Shown: positions 27,291 through 37,076, counted from the stretch's first letter. The stretch is DNA of 64,000 nucleotides from CAWGGS01 sp046704745 (GCA_046704745.1 JBJKRL010000150.1:20082-84081); one strand, 5' to 3'. Made by a program: numbers and translations. The notes: generated by a model not told the origin, from the sequence alone.

Positions 27291-27540
27291 TTAACCCGGA
27301 TTTCTCATCAGCCCACGCAGCGTCAGGTTCGAAGTTTTTGGCAATGGACTATAATAAACTATGTTCATTGCCAAAACACTGAAGAAGATGGCGCTGCCTG
27401 GGCTGTACCCAAGGGCATTTCTTTCAGGGCACCTTTGGTGAACACTGTGGAAATTTGATAACGTTCCTGTTTCTGTAAAATGTCTTGCTCTTCCTGCCGT
27501 GGAGACAATTGACACTGTGTCCATGAGAAATCCGGGTTAG
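27291..27540. mobile_element. Small non-autonomous element or IS remnant with inverted ends (family C)
   Basis: TTAACCCGGATTTCTCAT (27291-27308) and ATGAGAAATCCGGGTTAG (27523-27540) are inverted repeats matching at 17 of 18 positions and bound a 250-base segment. Inside lies a second inverted repeat, TTTTGGCAATG (27336) / CATTGCCAAAA (27366). No transposase is encoded. The same end sequence occurs singly at 1321-1338 and 21611-21627. It lies between the MalQ-TreY and DUF5752 genes. Confidence 0.6.
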
Positions 27541-27628
27541 CGGCTTTTATTGTCAGCAGGCCCTGCACTTTTGTATGAAGCCTCTTTTATTTTATAAGAT
27601 CAAGCTGGAGGGAGTAAAGGAGCCGGAC

Positions 27629-30600
27629 TTAATCTTTTTCCACAAATTCAAGAAAAGCAATGGGGAGAATTGAAAAAACTTCTTCCATCGACAATACTGC
27701 TTTGCCGGAGATAGTCTTGGACTGGCTGGATTTCCCCGTCAGGATATCATGCCAGCTGCCGGTGTGCTCGGCCGGCGTTTCCAGATAGGTATCCGCCCAG
27801 ACAGCGCCACAGGGAGGTGTTCGTCCTTGATCGGTCAGGGAAGAAAAAAACCTGGAACAGACTGAGACTACAGTCTTTTTGCCGAACCGGCGGGCAAAGC
27901 CGCAGAGATTTTCGGCTCTTGGTCCTATGGATAACAGGGGAATATACCCACCTAGCCGGAAAAGATCTTCGTGCTGACTGCGAAACGAAAGCAGACGCCA
28001 GGTGAGAAAAAGCTTAAGGCGACCGTCTTCCATGGTGGCAAGCAATTGGCCTGCCAGATCGCGGGCGTCGGTGTGGCTGACGCGTCCTTTGAGTTCGGCG
28101 AGCATGTCTTTGCGGACCGTATAATCGACAGGTTGCCTGTTGTCCGGATCGACCAGACAAAAATTCCAGAGTTCGCACCCCTGATAGATATCAGGAATGC
28201 CCGGAGCCGTCAGTTTCAGAAGGCTTTGCGAGAGACTGTTATAGAGGCCGAGACATGCAATAATGTGATGAAATTCTATGAAATCGGAGAGGAACGGGGT
28301 GCCGTCTGTTAACAGGGCATCTATGAAGGAAGATAAGGCTTCTTCATAGGAGGGATTGGGTTCGGCCCAGGAACTGTGGGTTTTCGCTTCCCGGCAGGCT
28401 TTTTCCATGTAGGCCAGAAGTCTCTCCCGGAGAGGAGCAGGGTCTTGTGCCTGGCCTCCAAGGCTGGGCCAGATTGCCAGAAGGGTCTGGTAGAGGAGAT
28501 ATTCGTCATTGGCGCTTGGTGCCTTCTTACCGCTAAGAACCTTGACATGACCACGATTGAGACGGCTCCAATACAGCAGACGCCTGTTCCATTCGTCCGG
28601 GACCTCCGACAGAACATTGAGGCGACATCGGGCGTCTTCACTCCGTTTACTGTCATGGGTCGAAGTGGTGAGCATGCTGTGCGGCCATCTCTCCGCCCGT
28701 TCCCGGCAAAGACGGTGGAAGGCGGCGATGCTGGCTCCATAGCGCCGTGGATCTGAGCCAACTTCATTGAGTGAAACCAGGCGATTGTAGACATAAAAGG
28801 CAGTATCCTCCATTGCCTTGGCCATAACCGGAGCGGTGAACTGCTGGAATCGCATGGCAAAATCAACCGCTGCCAACCGAAATTCGTGGCTCATGCCACT
28901 TTCTTGCTCGGGAAGGAGGATAGATCGGAGAAAATCGAAAATGGTATGATCGGAAATGGGGCTGTTCTTTTTCGCCCGGGAGATCGCTCGATCTATGGCA
29001 TTGCGATCCTGGGAAGAGATATCGTTTTCCGTGATGTACGTTCGGTAAACCGGGAAACAGGCGGCAACCTCGGATAAAGCCTCTCTTAGATTGTTGAGGG
29101 TGAAATCGCGGGTCTGCCAGTTGCGTTCCGAGAGCTTGTCGAGACGGTTGGCCAGGACATTGAGTTCACTTGCAAGAACCAGGCGCATGATCTGCTTTTT
29201 ACATTGGTAGAGTATGGTATCGAAGTCGTCGGTTACTCCTGTGAACCGTCGGTAGATGCGGCTCATTCGTTTTTCCGATTTCTTATCGATAAAGAGATTA
29301 TTGGCCAGACTTGCAAAATCATATCCCGTGGTGCCGTACACCGGCCACTCCGGCGGCAGGTGCTCGTAATGGGCCAGAATTTTTTCCGCTATGAGATAGA
29401 CGGGAATTTCCTGTTTTTCCGTTGGAGTCGGCTGTAGTTGGTTGCAGAGTCTATGGTAGTATTGGGCTGGGGCAAAAAGACCGTCCGGATGATCAATACG
29501 CAGCCCTTCTATCCTGCCTTGCCTGATGAGATCGAATATCAGCCGGTGAGTGGCGGTGAAGACCTCCTCCTTCTCCACGCAAAGTGCCGCCAGATCATTG
29601 ATGTCGAAGAAACGGCGATAATTGATTTCATCGGCTGCAACCCGCCAGTTGGCGAGCCGGTACGTCTGCTCTTCAAGTAGGGCATGAAAGGCCGACAGAT
29701 TGGAGGCTTCAGCGGTCCGGTTGTTGTATTCGTCTTCGGTCTCAAGGAGATAATGCTTGATATCCGGGCATTTATCGGCCAACACAGCCAGGCGGTCTTT
29801 AAGAATCTCCTTGTCTCTACGGCGGATACGGACTTTTTTCGCATCCGGCTCGGCAGCAGGTGCCAACTGGCCAAAAGCAGTGATAAGGCTCAGGAGTTCT
29901 ATAAAAAACGGGTTGTCCGGACCCATGCGAATTTCCAGAAGATCAAGACGCCGGTTGAGAACGGTCGGGTAGGTCCGGGGGTCGAGGGGAAAGCGGTGGG
30001 TATAGTATAAAATGGAAAAAGAGCCACAGGCGGTATCGGCTGCCAGTTTCAGGCTGCCTTGTTCCAGTGCCTTTCCGTAGGGTTCGCCCAGCACCGGTAT
30101 CAACAGCTTTTGCCGCAGCTCCCCTTTTACCGGTTCCCAGTCAATGTCGAAAAACTCGGCATAGGAGGACGAGGGACCGTTTTCCAAGACATCGAGCCAC
30201 CAGACGTTGTCGCTGCCCATGACACCCATGTGGTTGGGAACGATGTCCATTATCTGGCCAATGGTATGGTCTTTTAAAATCTGATTGAATCGTTTGAAAT
30301 CGTCCATCCCGCCGATTTCCTCATTGAAGGCATTGGGGTCGACCACGTCATACCCGTGGGTGCTGCCGGATCGGGCGGCAAAACAGGGTGATGTGTAACA
30401 ATGACTGATGCCTAACTCGGCGAGATAGGGAACGATCTCCGCAGCTTGCGCAAATGTGAAGTTCCGGTTGAGCTGGAGTCTGTAGGTCGCCCGGGGGATT
30501 GTCGGCTGCAGGGGTTGATATCCCTTGGATTCATGGGCAATGGGACTTCGGGCCCGCTCATTTGTGATGGCAGCGGCAAAATCGGCAAGCGTGGAAGATG

Positions 30601-32716
30601 ATGGCATCTCTTCGAGAGCTGGTAAATATTTAAGCTTAGGAACGCCACCATCTTCTCCAGTGGGAAAAAGAGCCCGGCCTTCCTGCAGACGGAAGATATC
30701 CTCCAGCCGAGCCATAAAAAGAAGTGCCGGGGTGCGTGCCAGATAGCGATGGATGGCCCTGTTGAGGGCATCGGTCATCTCAGGGATTGCATCCGTTGTT
30801 ACATTGACTCCTTGCGGGAGAAGACCTTCTTCTTCGATAACTGCCAGTGCTTGATTTTTCGCCTCCTGCCGCCTTCCTTGAGCATGGATGTAGGCCTCGG
30901 TAGAGATGGACGTGAGTTCCTGGCGCCGTCTTTCCAGATCTTGTCCATTCCAATAGCCGGTCAACGTCGTCATCCCGAGGGACGAAACCATCGCGGTCGT
31001 TTGTTCCGGGAAATCCGGCGGTGATTGCTGTCTGTCGGTTTGAGGCGAAAGGAAACACTTGCCGGGGAAGATATTTTTTTCCCGGAGCATCTGATGGAAA
31101 TTTTGGGTGCCCGCCGTTCGTTCTCTAGTCATGACCATACATTTGTTTCGCCGGCTTTCCAGAGCTACTATTCCTAATAAATCCTGCAACGGGTACTGGA
31201 CATAGGCGCCGTCCCGGGAGTCCGCTCCTGCAGGAATCCAAAAAAGGCGCATCATCTGTTGCGCGTGGTCGATCTGTACCGCCCCGGCGTACTTCATGTT
31301 AGAACGTAACAGGGAAATAAACGGTTCGTAGACTGATTGTATGAGCCGTAGAGGTATCGGCGGAGCCAGCTTCCAGTCAATGCCTTGCGGGTGTTCTTCA
31401 TCCGGAGGTGTGCCGATGCTTGCGCCCAGGCTGTACAGAGGCTCTTGTATCCAGGTCTCAGCACCGCCCGGATCGGCTCCCAGGGCTATCTCAGGACAGA
31501 GTCCGATACCCAGATGCCTGGCCAGAGAATGGTTGCCGCAGAGAGACAGCTGGAGTTCCGCCTGCCAAAAAATATAGCTGTAGAAGCTCACCTTTTCCCT
31601 ATTTTTCCTGGCGAAACGTAGAACCATTTCCGAGTCGGGATGGTGATATTCTCGAGGCCATTCCCGCCATCCACCTCTGTCGAATTCTGTATCTGCAAAA
31701 TACTCCAGCAGGGCTAGAAAAACGGCGTGACGAAAGAGCCTCTTTCCACCGGCCGCCCTGAACATTCTGAATGCACTCGCCCGTTCGGAACCGGATTTCA
31801 GTTGGTATTTTTTGAAATCTCTATAAAGAACACGAAATCCTTGATATTTCAGTTTTGCCACCGTCTGGCAGTCGGTCTCTACTGATTGTCTGGCAGCCAA
31901 CAGCCGGGCGGTAAATTCGGAGTCATGGAAGCGCTCGGCACTGTAGTCGGAAATGCGAGTGAGATCGATTAGAAGAGGATCGGGCATATATCTGCTGGAA
32001 GGGATGGCGGAACAGGAGGGAGGGAAACAGTTGCTGTGGAGCATGTGCAGGGGAGTGAGGCCTATGATATCTATGCCGACATCGGCACAGAGATCGATGA
32101 AGTGTTCAAGATCGCTGAAATCACCTATCCCCCAATTATGCCCGGAGCAGAACGAGGAGAGCTGTATTGAAACACCCCAGAGGCGTTGTTTTTTTTGCAA
32201 TCGCTCTGGAAGATAACAGGAGGAAGGGTAAATGATAAGTTGAAGAGACGCTTCCCGCTTGGCCGTGTGGACGGTCAAGCGATGATACCCGGGAGGAAGC
32301 TTTTCTCTTAGTTCAAAGGTGAAGGGCTGTGGCAGATCGCGGCCTTTTTTCTGCGGTTCGTTTTTCTGCAGTTCTTCGGTTGCCATATGTCCGGAGAGGC
32401 TTTCCCCTTGATCGGCCGCCAGATAATACAGGATCTCGCCATTAATTTCCTCCTGATACAGCATCAACGGTATGCTGTATGGAAGATCTTCGGCCCATCG
32501 AACCAGGACGCCAGGCAAGAGACCTTGAAGATTCTGCTCCTGCAGATCTGCCAGAATGGAGCCGGGATCGGTGCCTGAAGAGAGAAGGCCCATGGCCTGT
32601 AAAAGAGCTGTTTTGGTCTCGGTTGAAACCTGGTGGTAAATTCCTTTTGAGTCATGAAAACCCGGTTGAATTCCGGCTTCCAGAGCCAAGAGATCGAGTT
32701 GGTTTGGTTTTTCCAT
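27629..32716 (-). CDS. treY: Fused 4-alpha-glucanotransferase-like (GH77) and malto-oligosyltrehalose synthase (TreY)
   Basis: A 1695-residue fusion. Residues about 1-700 align with MalQ (GH77) and about 738-1695 with TreY (GH13). The TreY half has all landmarks: DIVPNHM, GLRIDHPDGL near 1070, AEKIL near 1109 and STHDSKRSEDARCR near 1347, so it should convert the reducing end of maltodextrins to a trehalosyl unit. The GH77 half keeps the scaffold (RLFWIPAG, GAYVQYP, LLGIVALESRR, TLTGYW). However, the nucleophile motif reads QIDHAQQ instead of RIDH, the acid/base motif GEDLG reads TRERTAG near 530, and THDLP reads SLGMT near 577. It therefore looks inactive. It sits just downstream of treZ. 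Confidence 0.92.
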   Translation of the reverse strand: MEKPNQLDLLALEAGIQPGFHDSKGIYHQVSTETKTALLQAMGLLSSGTDPGSILADLQEQNLQGLLPGVLVRWAEDLPYSIPLMLYQEEINGEILYYLAADQGESLSGHMATEELQKNEPQKKGRDLPQPFTFELREKLPPGYHRLTVHTAKREASLQLIIYPSSCYLPERLQKKQRLWGVSIQLSSFCSGHNWGIGDFSDLEHFIDLCADVGIDIIGLTPLHMLHSNCFPPSCSAIPSSRYMPDPLLIDLTRISDYSAERFHDSEFTARLLAARQSVETDCQTVAKLKYQGFRVLYRDFKKYQLKSGSERASAFRMFRAAGGKRLFRHAVFLALLEYFADTEFDRGGWREWPREYHHPDSEMVLRFARKNREKVSFYSYIFWQAELQLSLCGNHSLARHLGIGLCPEIALGADPGGAETWIQEPLYSLGASIGTPPDEEHPQGIDWKLAPPIPLRLIQSVYEPFISLLRSNMKYAGAVQIDHAQQMMRLFWIPAGADSRDGAYVQYPLQDLLGIVALESRRNKCMVMTRERTAGTQNFHQMLREKNIFPGKCFLSPQTDRQQSPPDFPEQTTAMVSSLGMTTLTGYWNGQDLERRRQELTSISTEAYIHAQGRRQEAKNQALAVIEEEGLLPQGVNVTTDAIPEMTDALNRAIHRYLARTPALLFMARLEDIFRLQEGRALFPTGEDGGVPKLKYLPALEEMPSSSTLADFAAAITNERARSPIAHESKGYQPLQPTIPRATYRLQLNRNFTFAQAAEIVPYLAELGISHCYTSPCFAARSGSTHGYDVVDPNAFNEEIGGMDDFKRFNQILKDHTIGQIMDIVPNHMGVMGSDNVWWLDVLENGPSSSYAEFFDIDWEPVKGELRQKLLIPVLGEPYGKALEQGSLKLAADTACGSFSILYYTHRFPLDPRTYPTVLNRRLDLLEIRMGPDNPFFIELLSLITAFGQLAPAAEPDAKKVRIRRRDKEILKDRLAVLADKCPDIKHYLLETEDEYNNRTAEASNLSAFHALLEEQTYRLANWRVAADEINYRRFFDINDLAALCVEKEEVFTATHRLIFDLIRQGRIEGLRIDHPDGLFAPAQYYHRLCNQLQPTPTEKQEIPVYLIAEKILAHYEHLPPEWPVYGTTGYDFASLANNLFIDKKSEKRMSRIYRRFTGVTDDFDTILYQCKKQIMRLVLASELNVLANRLDKLSERNWQTRDFTLNNLREALSEVAACFPVYRTYITENDISSQDRNAIDRAISRAKKNSPISDHTIFDFLRSILLPEQESGMSHEFRLAAVDFAMRFQQFTAPVMAKAMEDTAFYVYNRLVSLNEVGSDPRRYGASIAAFHRLCRERAERWPHSMLTTSTHDSKRSEDARCRLNVLSEVPDEWNRRLLYWSRLNRGHVKVLSGKKAPSANDEYLLYQTLLAIWPSLGGQAQDPAPLRERLLAYMEKACREAKTHSSWAEPNPSYEEALSSFIDALLTDGTPFLSDFIEFHHIIACLGLYNSLSQSLLKLTAPGIPDIYQGCELWNFCLVDPDNRQPVDYTVRKDMLAELKGRVSHTDARDLAGQLLATMEDGRLKLFLTWRLLSFRSQHEDLFRLGGYIPLLSIGPRAENLCGFARRFGKKTVVSVCSRFFSSLTDQGRTPPCGAVWADTYLETPAEHTGSWHDILTGKSSQSKTISGKAVLSMEEVFSILPIAFLEFVEKD

Positions 32717-32721
32717 AGGTA

Positions 32722-34557
32722 CTAGCTATCCTTGCCGCAGAGGTACCAACCACAAAAAAAAGCAGGAAGGATGTTTCCTGTTGTCATATTTTGACCAGTA
32801 ATCCAGAGGCATTCCCCCTGTGGAAACTCTATACCGAGAACAGGCTCCTGGCCAAGATTGAGCAGCAATACCAATCTTCTCCCGTCCCTGAGATGCCAGG
32901 TGGCCTGGAGGCTGAACGGATTCAATTTCCGGTAAAAGGAGGCTTTTACATCCAAGATTTCCATGAGAGGTACAATCTTCTGCTGGCGCAAGTGAAGGAG
33001 TTCTTTATGAAAGAGCAGCCATTTCTGGTGTTCTTCCTCCTCAATCTCCTGCCATTTCAATATGGAACGGAAGAAAGTCTCTTCCCTGTTTGGATCAGGA
33101 ATCTTGGACCTTTGTGTGGGGCTGGCAAAAGAGCTGAATGCGGCAAATTCCCGGCGGCGTCCTTTTGTCACCTGTAAAGCCAGATCCGGCTCGAAATGGC
33201 AGAAAAAGAGAAAAGGGCTTGTGGCTGCCCATTCCTGCCCCATAAACAGCATTGGAACTGCCGGGGCAAGCAGCAGGGCGGTGGTGGCCGCCCGAAGTGC
33301 CTCAGGACGGGTAAGATGTGAGATCCGCTCTCCCATGGCCCGATTGCCAATCTGGTCGTGATTCTGGATAAAGGAGACAAACTGCCAGGGCGTAAGATCG
33401 TTGCTGGTTTCGCCCCTCGGTTTGTTTGCCCGAAAGGGAGATCTTTCGCCCTGCCAGGCAAACCCTTCGGTCAGACACCGGCCCAAATGCTCAATTGCCC
33501 GGTCGGAGAAGTCGGAGTAATAGCTGTCTGTCTCCCCGGTTAACAGCACATGATAGGCATGATGGATATCATCATTTATTTGGGCTTTGTAGCATTTCTT
33601 ACCCTCAGCCGTCTCCCAGCGCAGATAATGGGCGCTGTTGTTGTCGTTTTCCAAAATCAAATGGATATGCCGACTGTTACCCGGGCCGTCAAGAACCGCC
33701 TGGGCCAGTTCCTGCAGGAAATGGGGTTTGCTTTTGTCAAAAATGGCATGAACGGCATCCAGCCGCAGACCGTCAAAGTTGAATTTCGTAAGCCAGAACA
33801 GGGCGTTTTCTATAAAGAAGTTTCTAATTGTCCCGGAGTCGTCTCCTGCAAAATCAATGGCATCGCCCCAAGGGGTTTGGTGGTGGCCGGTAAAAAAGGG
33901 CTTGGCGTAAACAAAGAGGTAGTTGCCCTCCGGGCCGAAGTGGTTATAGACCACATCGAGAAAGACCATGAGATTGCAGGAATGGGCTTTCTCGATAAAA
34001 TGATGCAGGTCGTCGATGGTGCCATAGCTGCTGTCCAAAGCAAAGGGAAGTACTCCGTCGTAGCCCCAGTTGCGAAGGCCCGGGAAATCGGCAAGCGGCA
34101 TGAGTTCAACGGCGGTGATGCCGAGACCTTTCAGGTAATCAAGTTTTGCCGTTGCTGCAGCAAGGGTCCCCTGGGGGGTAAAGGTGCCTATATGCAGCTC
34201 ATAGATGACGGTTTCGCACCAGGGACGGCCCTGCCAGTTACTTTTGAACGTGCACTTTCCGCCGGATTCAGGAACAAGCAGGCTGGGACCGTGTACATCG
34301 CGGGGCTGGTAGCGCGATGCCGGATCGGGCACCATGAGATTGCCGTCTATGCGAAACCAGTAAAGGCAACTGTTGACCTCGACAAGTTTTACCCCGACTG
34401 AAAACCAACCATCAGTTTCTTGGTCCATACCGAAATGCCGTGTGACCCCGTCTACTTCAACGAACAGATCAACCGTGCCGGCTGAGGGTGCCCAGAGCCG
34501 GAAGACGGTTTGTCCATCCTTTGAGCGGTATGGCCCGAATCTATGAAAGACATCCAT
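32722..34557 (-). CDS. treZ: Malto-oligosyltrehalose trehalohydrolase
   Basis: A 611-residue GH13 enzyme that releases trehalose from maltooligosyl-trehalose made by TreY. It has the N-terminal CBM48-like domain (VFRLWAPSAGTVDLFVE), IYELHIGTFTPQGTL, VVYNHFGPEGNYL, the nucleophile region GLRLDAVH near 262, the acid/base LILENDN near 301 and IQNHDQIGNR near 400. Length matches TreZ. It has a GGAGC ribosome site and precedes the fused MalQ-TreY gene by five bases, so the pair is cotranscribed. Confidence 0.94.
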   Translation of the reverse strand: MDVFHRFGPYRSKDGQTVFRLWAPSAGTVDLFVEVDGVTRHFGMDQETDGWFSVGVKLVEVNSCLYWFRIDGNLMVPDPASRYQPRDVHGPSLLVPESGGKCTFKSNWQGRPWCETVIYELHIGTFTPQGTLAAATAKLDYLKGLGITAVELMPLADFPGLRNWGYDGVLPFALDSSYGTIDDLHHFIEKAHSCNLMVFLDVVYNHFGPEGNYLFVYAKPFFTGHHQTPWGDAIDFAGDDSGTIRNFFIENALFWLTKFNFDGLRLDAVHAIFDKSKPHFLQELAQAVLDGPGNSRHIHLILENDNNSAHYLRWETAEGKKCYKAQINDDIHHAYHVLLTGETDSYYSDFSDRAIEHLGRCLTEGFAWQGERSPFRANKPRGETSNDLTPWQFVSFIQNHDQIGNRAMGERISHLTRPEALRAATTALLLAPAVPMLFMGQEWAATSPFLFFCHFEPDLALQVTKGRRREFAAFSSFASPTQRSKIPDPNREETFFRSILKWQEIEEEEHQKWLLFHKELLHLRQQKIVPLMEILDVKASFYRKLNPFSLQATWHLRDGRRLVLLLNLGQEPVLGIEFPQGECLWITGQNMTTGNILPAFFCGWYLCGKDS

Positions 34558-34614
34558 GCCGGAATGCTCCAGCTTGAGAGAAAACGATAGTTACCCGCTG
34601 CGTTTTATCTCGAC

Positions 34615-34881
34615 TCAATGACTGTGATCATGGACTTCCTGATCGTGGTCAGGATGGTCATGCTCGTGGATTTTTTTCTTGTCAGGGTCATGGTGGTGCC
34701 CATGTTCCGATTGTTCACCGGCATGAGTATGTTCATGGCTGTGTTCAAACGAATGTTCATGGTTGTGCCGGTGAGGATGCGGGTGACTGTGCTCCTGGTC
34801 GCCATGTTTATGAGCATGCTCATGCTTGTGTTCATGCTCGTGGGCGTGGTGGTGTTTATGACTGTGTTTTCCCTTTGTCAT
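34615..34881 (-). CDS. Histidine-rich metal-binding protein
   Basis: An 88-residue protein with about 34 His residues (near 39 percent), mostly in HxH alternation with E, K, D and S, and a few Asp. No Cys, no signal peptide and no hydrophobic core are seen, so it is likely a disordered cytoplasmic metal buffer or store (Ni, Zn or Co), comparable in spirit to Hpn. A strong GAGGGGGG site precedes the ATG at 34881. The hydrophobic frame on the opposite strand is its complement and not a gene. Its location beside metal-related genes supports a metal role. Confidence 0.75.
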   Translation of the reverse strand: MTKGKHSHKHHHAHEHEHKHEHAHKHGDQEHSHPHPHRHNHEHSFEHSHEHTHAGEQSEHGHHHDPDKKKIHEHDHPDHDQEVHDHSH

Positions 34882-35019
34882 TGTCGAAATCCCCCCTCTG
34901 TATTGTGCTGAATTTGAGATTGGCCTACATCTCTTAAATTTTATACCGGAGAAAGGTGTGAGGTCAAATTTATGTTTTGAAGTGTCTGCCTATAGACAGC
35001 GAGACGGATTGTGAGCGGT

Positions 35020-35757
35020 TTATGATTTTGCCTGATTTACAGAAATAATGGCAAACAGAAAGCAGACACAGCCGACAACGGCAAGCAGGGTATAGTCGGA
35101 GGAATGGGTCGGTTCGGCAAAAGCGGCAGCCCGGATAGCCCTGGAGGCATGGGAGAGCGGCAGGATCTCCAGCACCCGCTGACCCCAGACCGGGAGACTT
35201 GAAAGCGGAAAAAATGTGCCGCCCAAAAAGGCCATGGGGGTGATAATGAAATTGTTTAATAGCGCCTGATCGGCATGGGATTTGACGTGCATGGCAAGGC
35301 CGACTGCAAGGGAGGCGAAGGTGAAACTGTTAAGGAAAAAAGCAGCCCAGAAACGCAGGTTATAGGATAGGACAATGCCGAAGAGGGCGCCGAGGAACAG
35401 GATCACGCAGCCGGCCATGAATGCCCTGCTCATTCCGGCCAGCACTTCGCCCAGGACATAGGCGGGATTGCCGATGGGCGCCGCCTGGAATTCATCGAAG
35501 ATATGCCAGTAAAACCTGGCGATGTTGATCTCCTGGGCGATGGCAAAGGCCTGGGTCATGCTGGCCATGGCGGCAAGGCCGGGAAGGAGGAATTGCAGGT
35601 ACGGATGGCCGTCAACAGTCTTATTTTGGCCCACGGCATAACCGAAGGCGATGAGGTAGAGAAGGGGGGAGACGGACCAGGCCGGGATCAGCTTAGCAAT
35701 ACGCCGCCTTAAGATTATGATCTCACGAAGGTAGACGGCACTCCAACCTTGTATCAT
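35020..35757 (-). CDS. ABC-2 type exporter permease (NodJ/DrrB-like)
   Basis: A 245-residue integral membrane protein with six predicted helices and the ABC-2 signature near PLSHASRAIRAAAF. It shows the typical elements LLPGLAAMASMTQAF, FQAAPIGNPAYVLGEVLAG and TPMAFLGGTFFPLSSLP. It is coupled to the ATPase gene by an ATGA overlap at 35754-35757. The exported substrate is unknown. Confidence 0.92.
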   Translation of the reverse strand: MIQGWSAVYLREIIILRRRIAKLIPAWSVSPLLYLIAFGYAVGQNKTVDGHPYLQFLLPGLAAMASMTQAFAIAQEINIARFYWHIFDEFQAAPIGNPAYVLGEVLAGMSRAFMAGCVILFLGALFGIVLSYNLRFWAAFFLNSFTFASLAVGLAMHVKSHADQALLNNFIITPMAFLGGTFFPLSSLPVWGQRVLEILPLSHASRAIRAAAFAEPTHSSDYTLLAVVGCVCFLFAIISVNQAKS

Positions 35758-36590
35758 GATATTTTCCTCCCGGTCATGGAAATAAAGGCGTCTTCCAGGT
35801 TGACCCTTCGAACCGTGCAGCCGTTTGTCTGGCTGAGGACATAATCGCGAGCCTCATCCCGGGAGTTGAAATAGATGGTCTGCAGGTGGTTCTCTTTGAG
35901 AAAATCAACGGCCCATTTGCCGATGGCCGCCATCAGTTTGGCCGGGCTGTCCTCGGCTACGATCTTGCCTTTGTCGAGGAAGGCGACACGATCGGCCAAA
36001 AATTCAGCCTCTTCGATATAATGGGTGGTGAGGAAGATGGTTGTCCCGTCTTTCTGGATTTTTTTGATAAAACCCCAGATCCTCCTGCGGATGGCCGGGT
36101 CGAGTCCGACAGTGGGCTCGTCCATAAAGAGTATGCTGGGGGTATGCATCAGGGCTCTGCCGATGAGAAGCCGCCGCTTCATTCCGCCGGATAGTGTCTT
36201 GGCCAGGACCTTGCGTCGATCCTCCATGTCGATATACTCAAGGATTTCCGTTGTACGCCGTACTATGTCTGCCTTGGCCATATGATGAAGAAGGCCGTGG
36301 ATTAGAAGGTTTTCCTCAACCGTCAGTTCTGCATCCAGGTTGGTGTGCTGTGGCACCAGCCCGAACTGGGCCTTGCATTTGATCGCATCGCGTTCGATAT
36401 CGAAGCCGTTTAACTGCACTGTGCCGCTTCCGCGCCGGGTTAGCCCTGTCAGGATACGGATGGTGGTGGTTTTGCCGGCACCGTTGGGGCCGAGATAGCC
36501 GTAGATGGTTCCCGAGCCAACGGTAAAGGAGACCCCTGCTAAAGCTTCGTGGGTGCCGAATTTTTTGCTCAAGTTACTGACTTCTATCAC
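35754..36590 (-). CDS. ABC-2 type exporter ATP-binding subunit (NodI/DrrA-like)
   Basis: A 278-residue ATPase with Walker A GPNGAGKTT, signature LSGGMKRR, Walker B ILFMDEPTVGLD and H-loop TTHYIEEAEFLADR. The C-terminal part carries the short regulatory extension seen in DrrA-like ATPases. It is first in a two-gene operon with the permease. Confidence 0.93.
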   Translation of the reverse strand: MIEVSNLSKKFGTHEALAGVSFTVGSGTIYGYLGPNGAGKTTTIRILTGLTRRGSGTVQLNGFDIERDAIKCKAQFGLVPQHTNLDAELTVEENLLIHGLLHHMAKADIVRRTTEILEYIDMEDRRKVLAKTLSGGMKRRLLIGRALMHTPSILFMDEPTVGLDPAIRRRIWGFIKKIQKDGTTIFLTTHYIEEAEFLADRVAFLDKGKIVAEDSPAKLMAAIGKWAVDFLKENHLQTIYFNSRDEARDYVLSQTNGCTVRRVNLEDAFISMTGRKIS

Positions 36591-37061
36591 ATTCTACCTT
36601 GCTGATTAAAAATTTGCCGTCCGCAATATCGGAGGAGCCGTTTGGTGTTTAAAAGCTGTCGGCGACCAATGGTTAAATGCTTTCTCCTGTCATGTCAACG
36701 TCTATCTGTTTTTTCTTGAACAGGACAGCCCGTTCTTCCAGCAGATATCATTAACCCTGAATGCAATGACTTCGGCTGTATTGTTGCTCTCAGCTATACA
36801 GAAGTAGGCATAATCCGGAAGGGCCATAGCTGGACGCTCTAGGCCATTTATGATAAAGCGTCTCAACAACGGTTCCGGGAAATAAGGCGAAACTGTTTTG
36901 CATTATCTCTATTTCTAAAATTATCAATACTGTTATTTATTGTAAATCTTGTTCCTATTTAAATAGGATTTATGATAATATCATTACTAATAAGCTGCTT
37001 TGTATTTTTGTGGAGATCTTATTCTGTTGAAGGTGTAATGCCATATGTTAGAAAATGTAAA
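36591..37061. other. Non-coding AT-rich interval
   Basis: No gene is seen in this interval between divergent transcripts. It holds an extra palindromic TGATAATATCA near 36972-36982 that may be a second, weaker metalloregulator site for the downstream gene. Confidence 0.4.
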
Positions 37062-37076
37062 CGATAATATTTATCA
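37062..37076. promoter_or_regulatory. Fur-family (Fur/Zur/Nur) box
   Basis: CGATAATATTTATCA matches the 7-1-7 Fur-type consensus TGATAATNATTATCA at all but two of the defined positions. It lies about 50 bases upstream of the metal-binding protein gene. Which metal the regulator senses cannot be told from the site. Confidence 0.6.

Noticed and set aside
33550..34401. Plus-strand frame of 283 codons
   Set aside because: Shadow of treZ; no family features of its own.
34618..34911. Plus-strand frame that looks like a hydrophobic membrane protein
   Set aside because: It is the complement of the His-rich gene: CAT/CAC/GAG codons read as ATG/GTG/CTC; no ribosome site.
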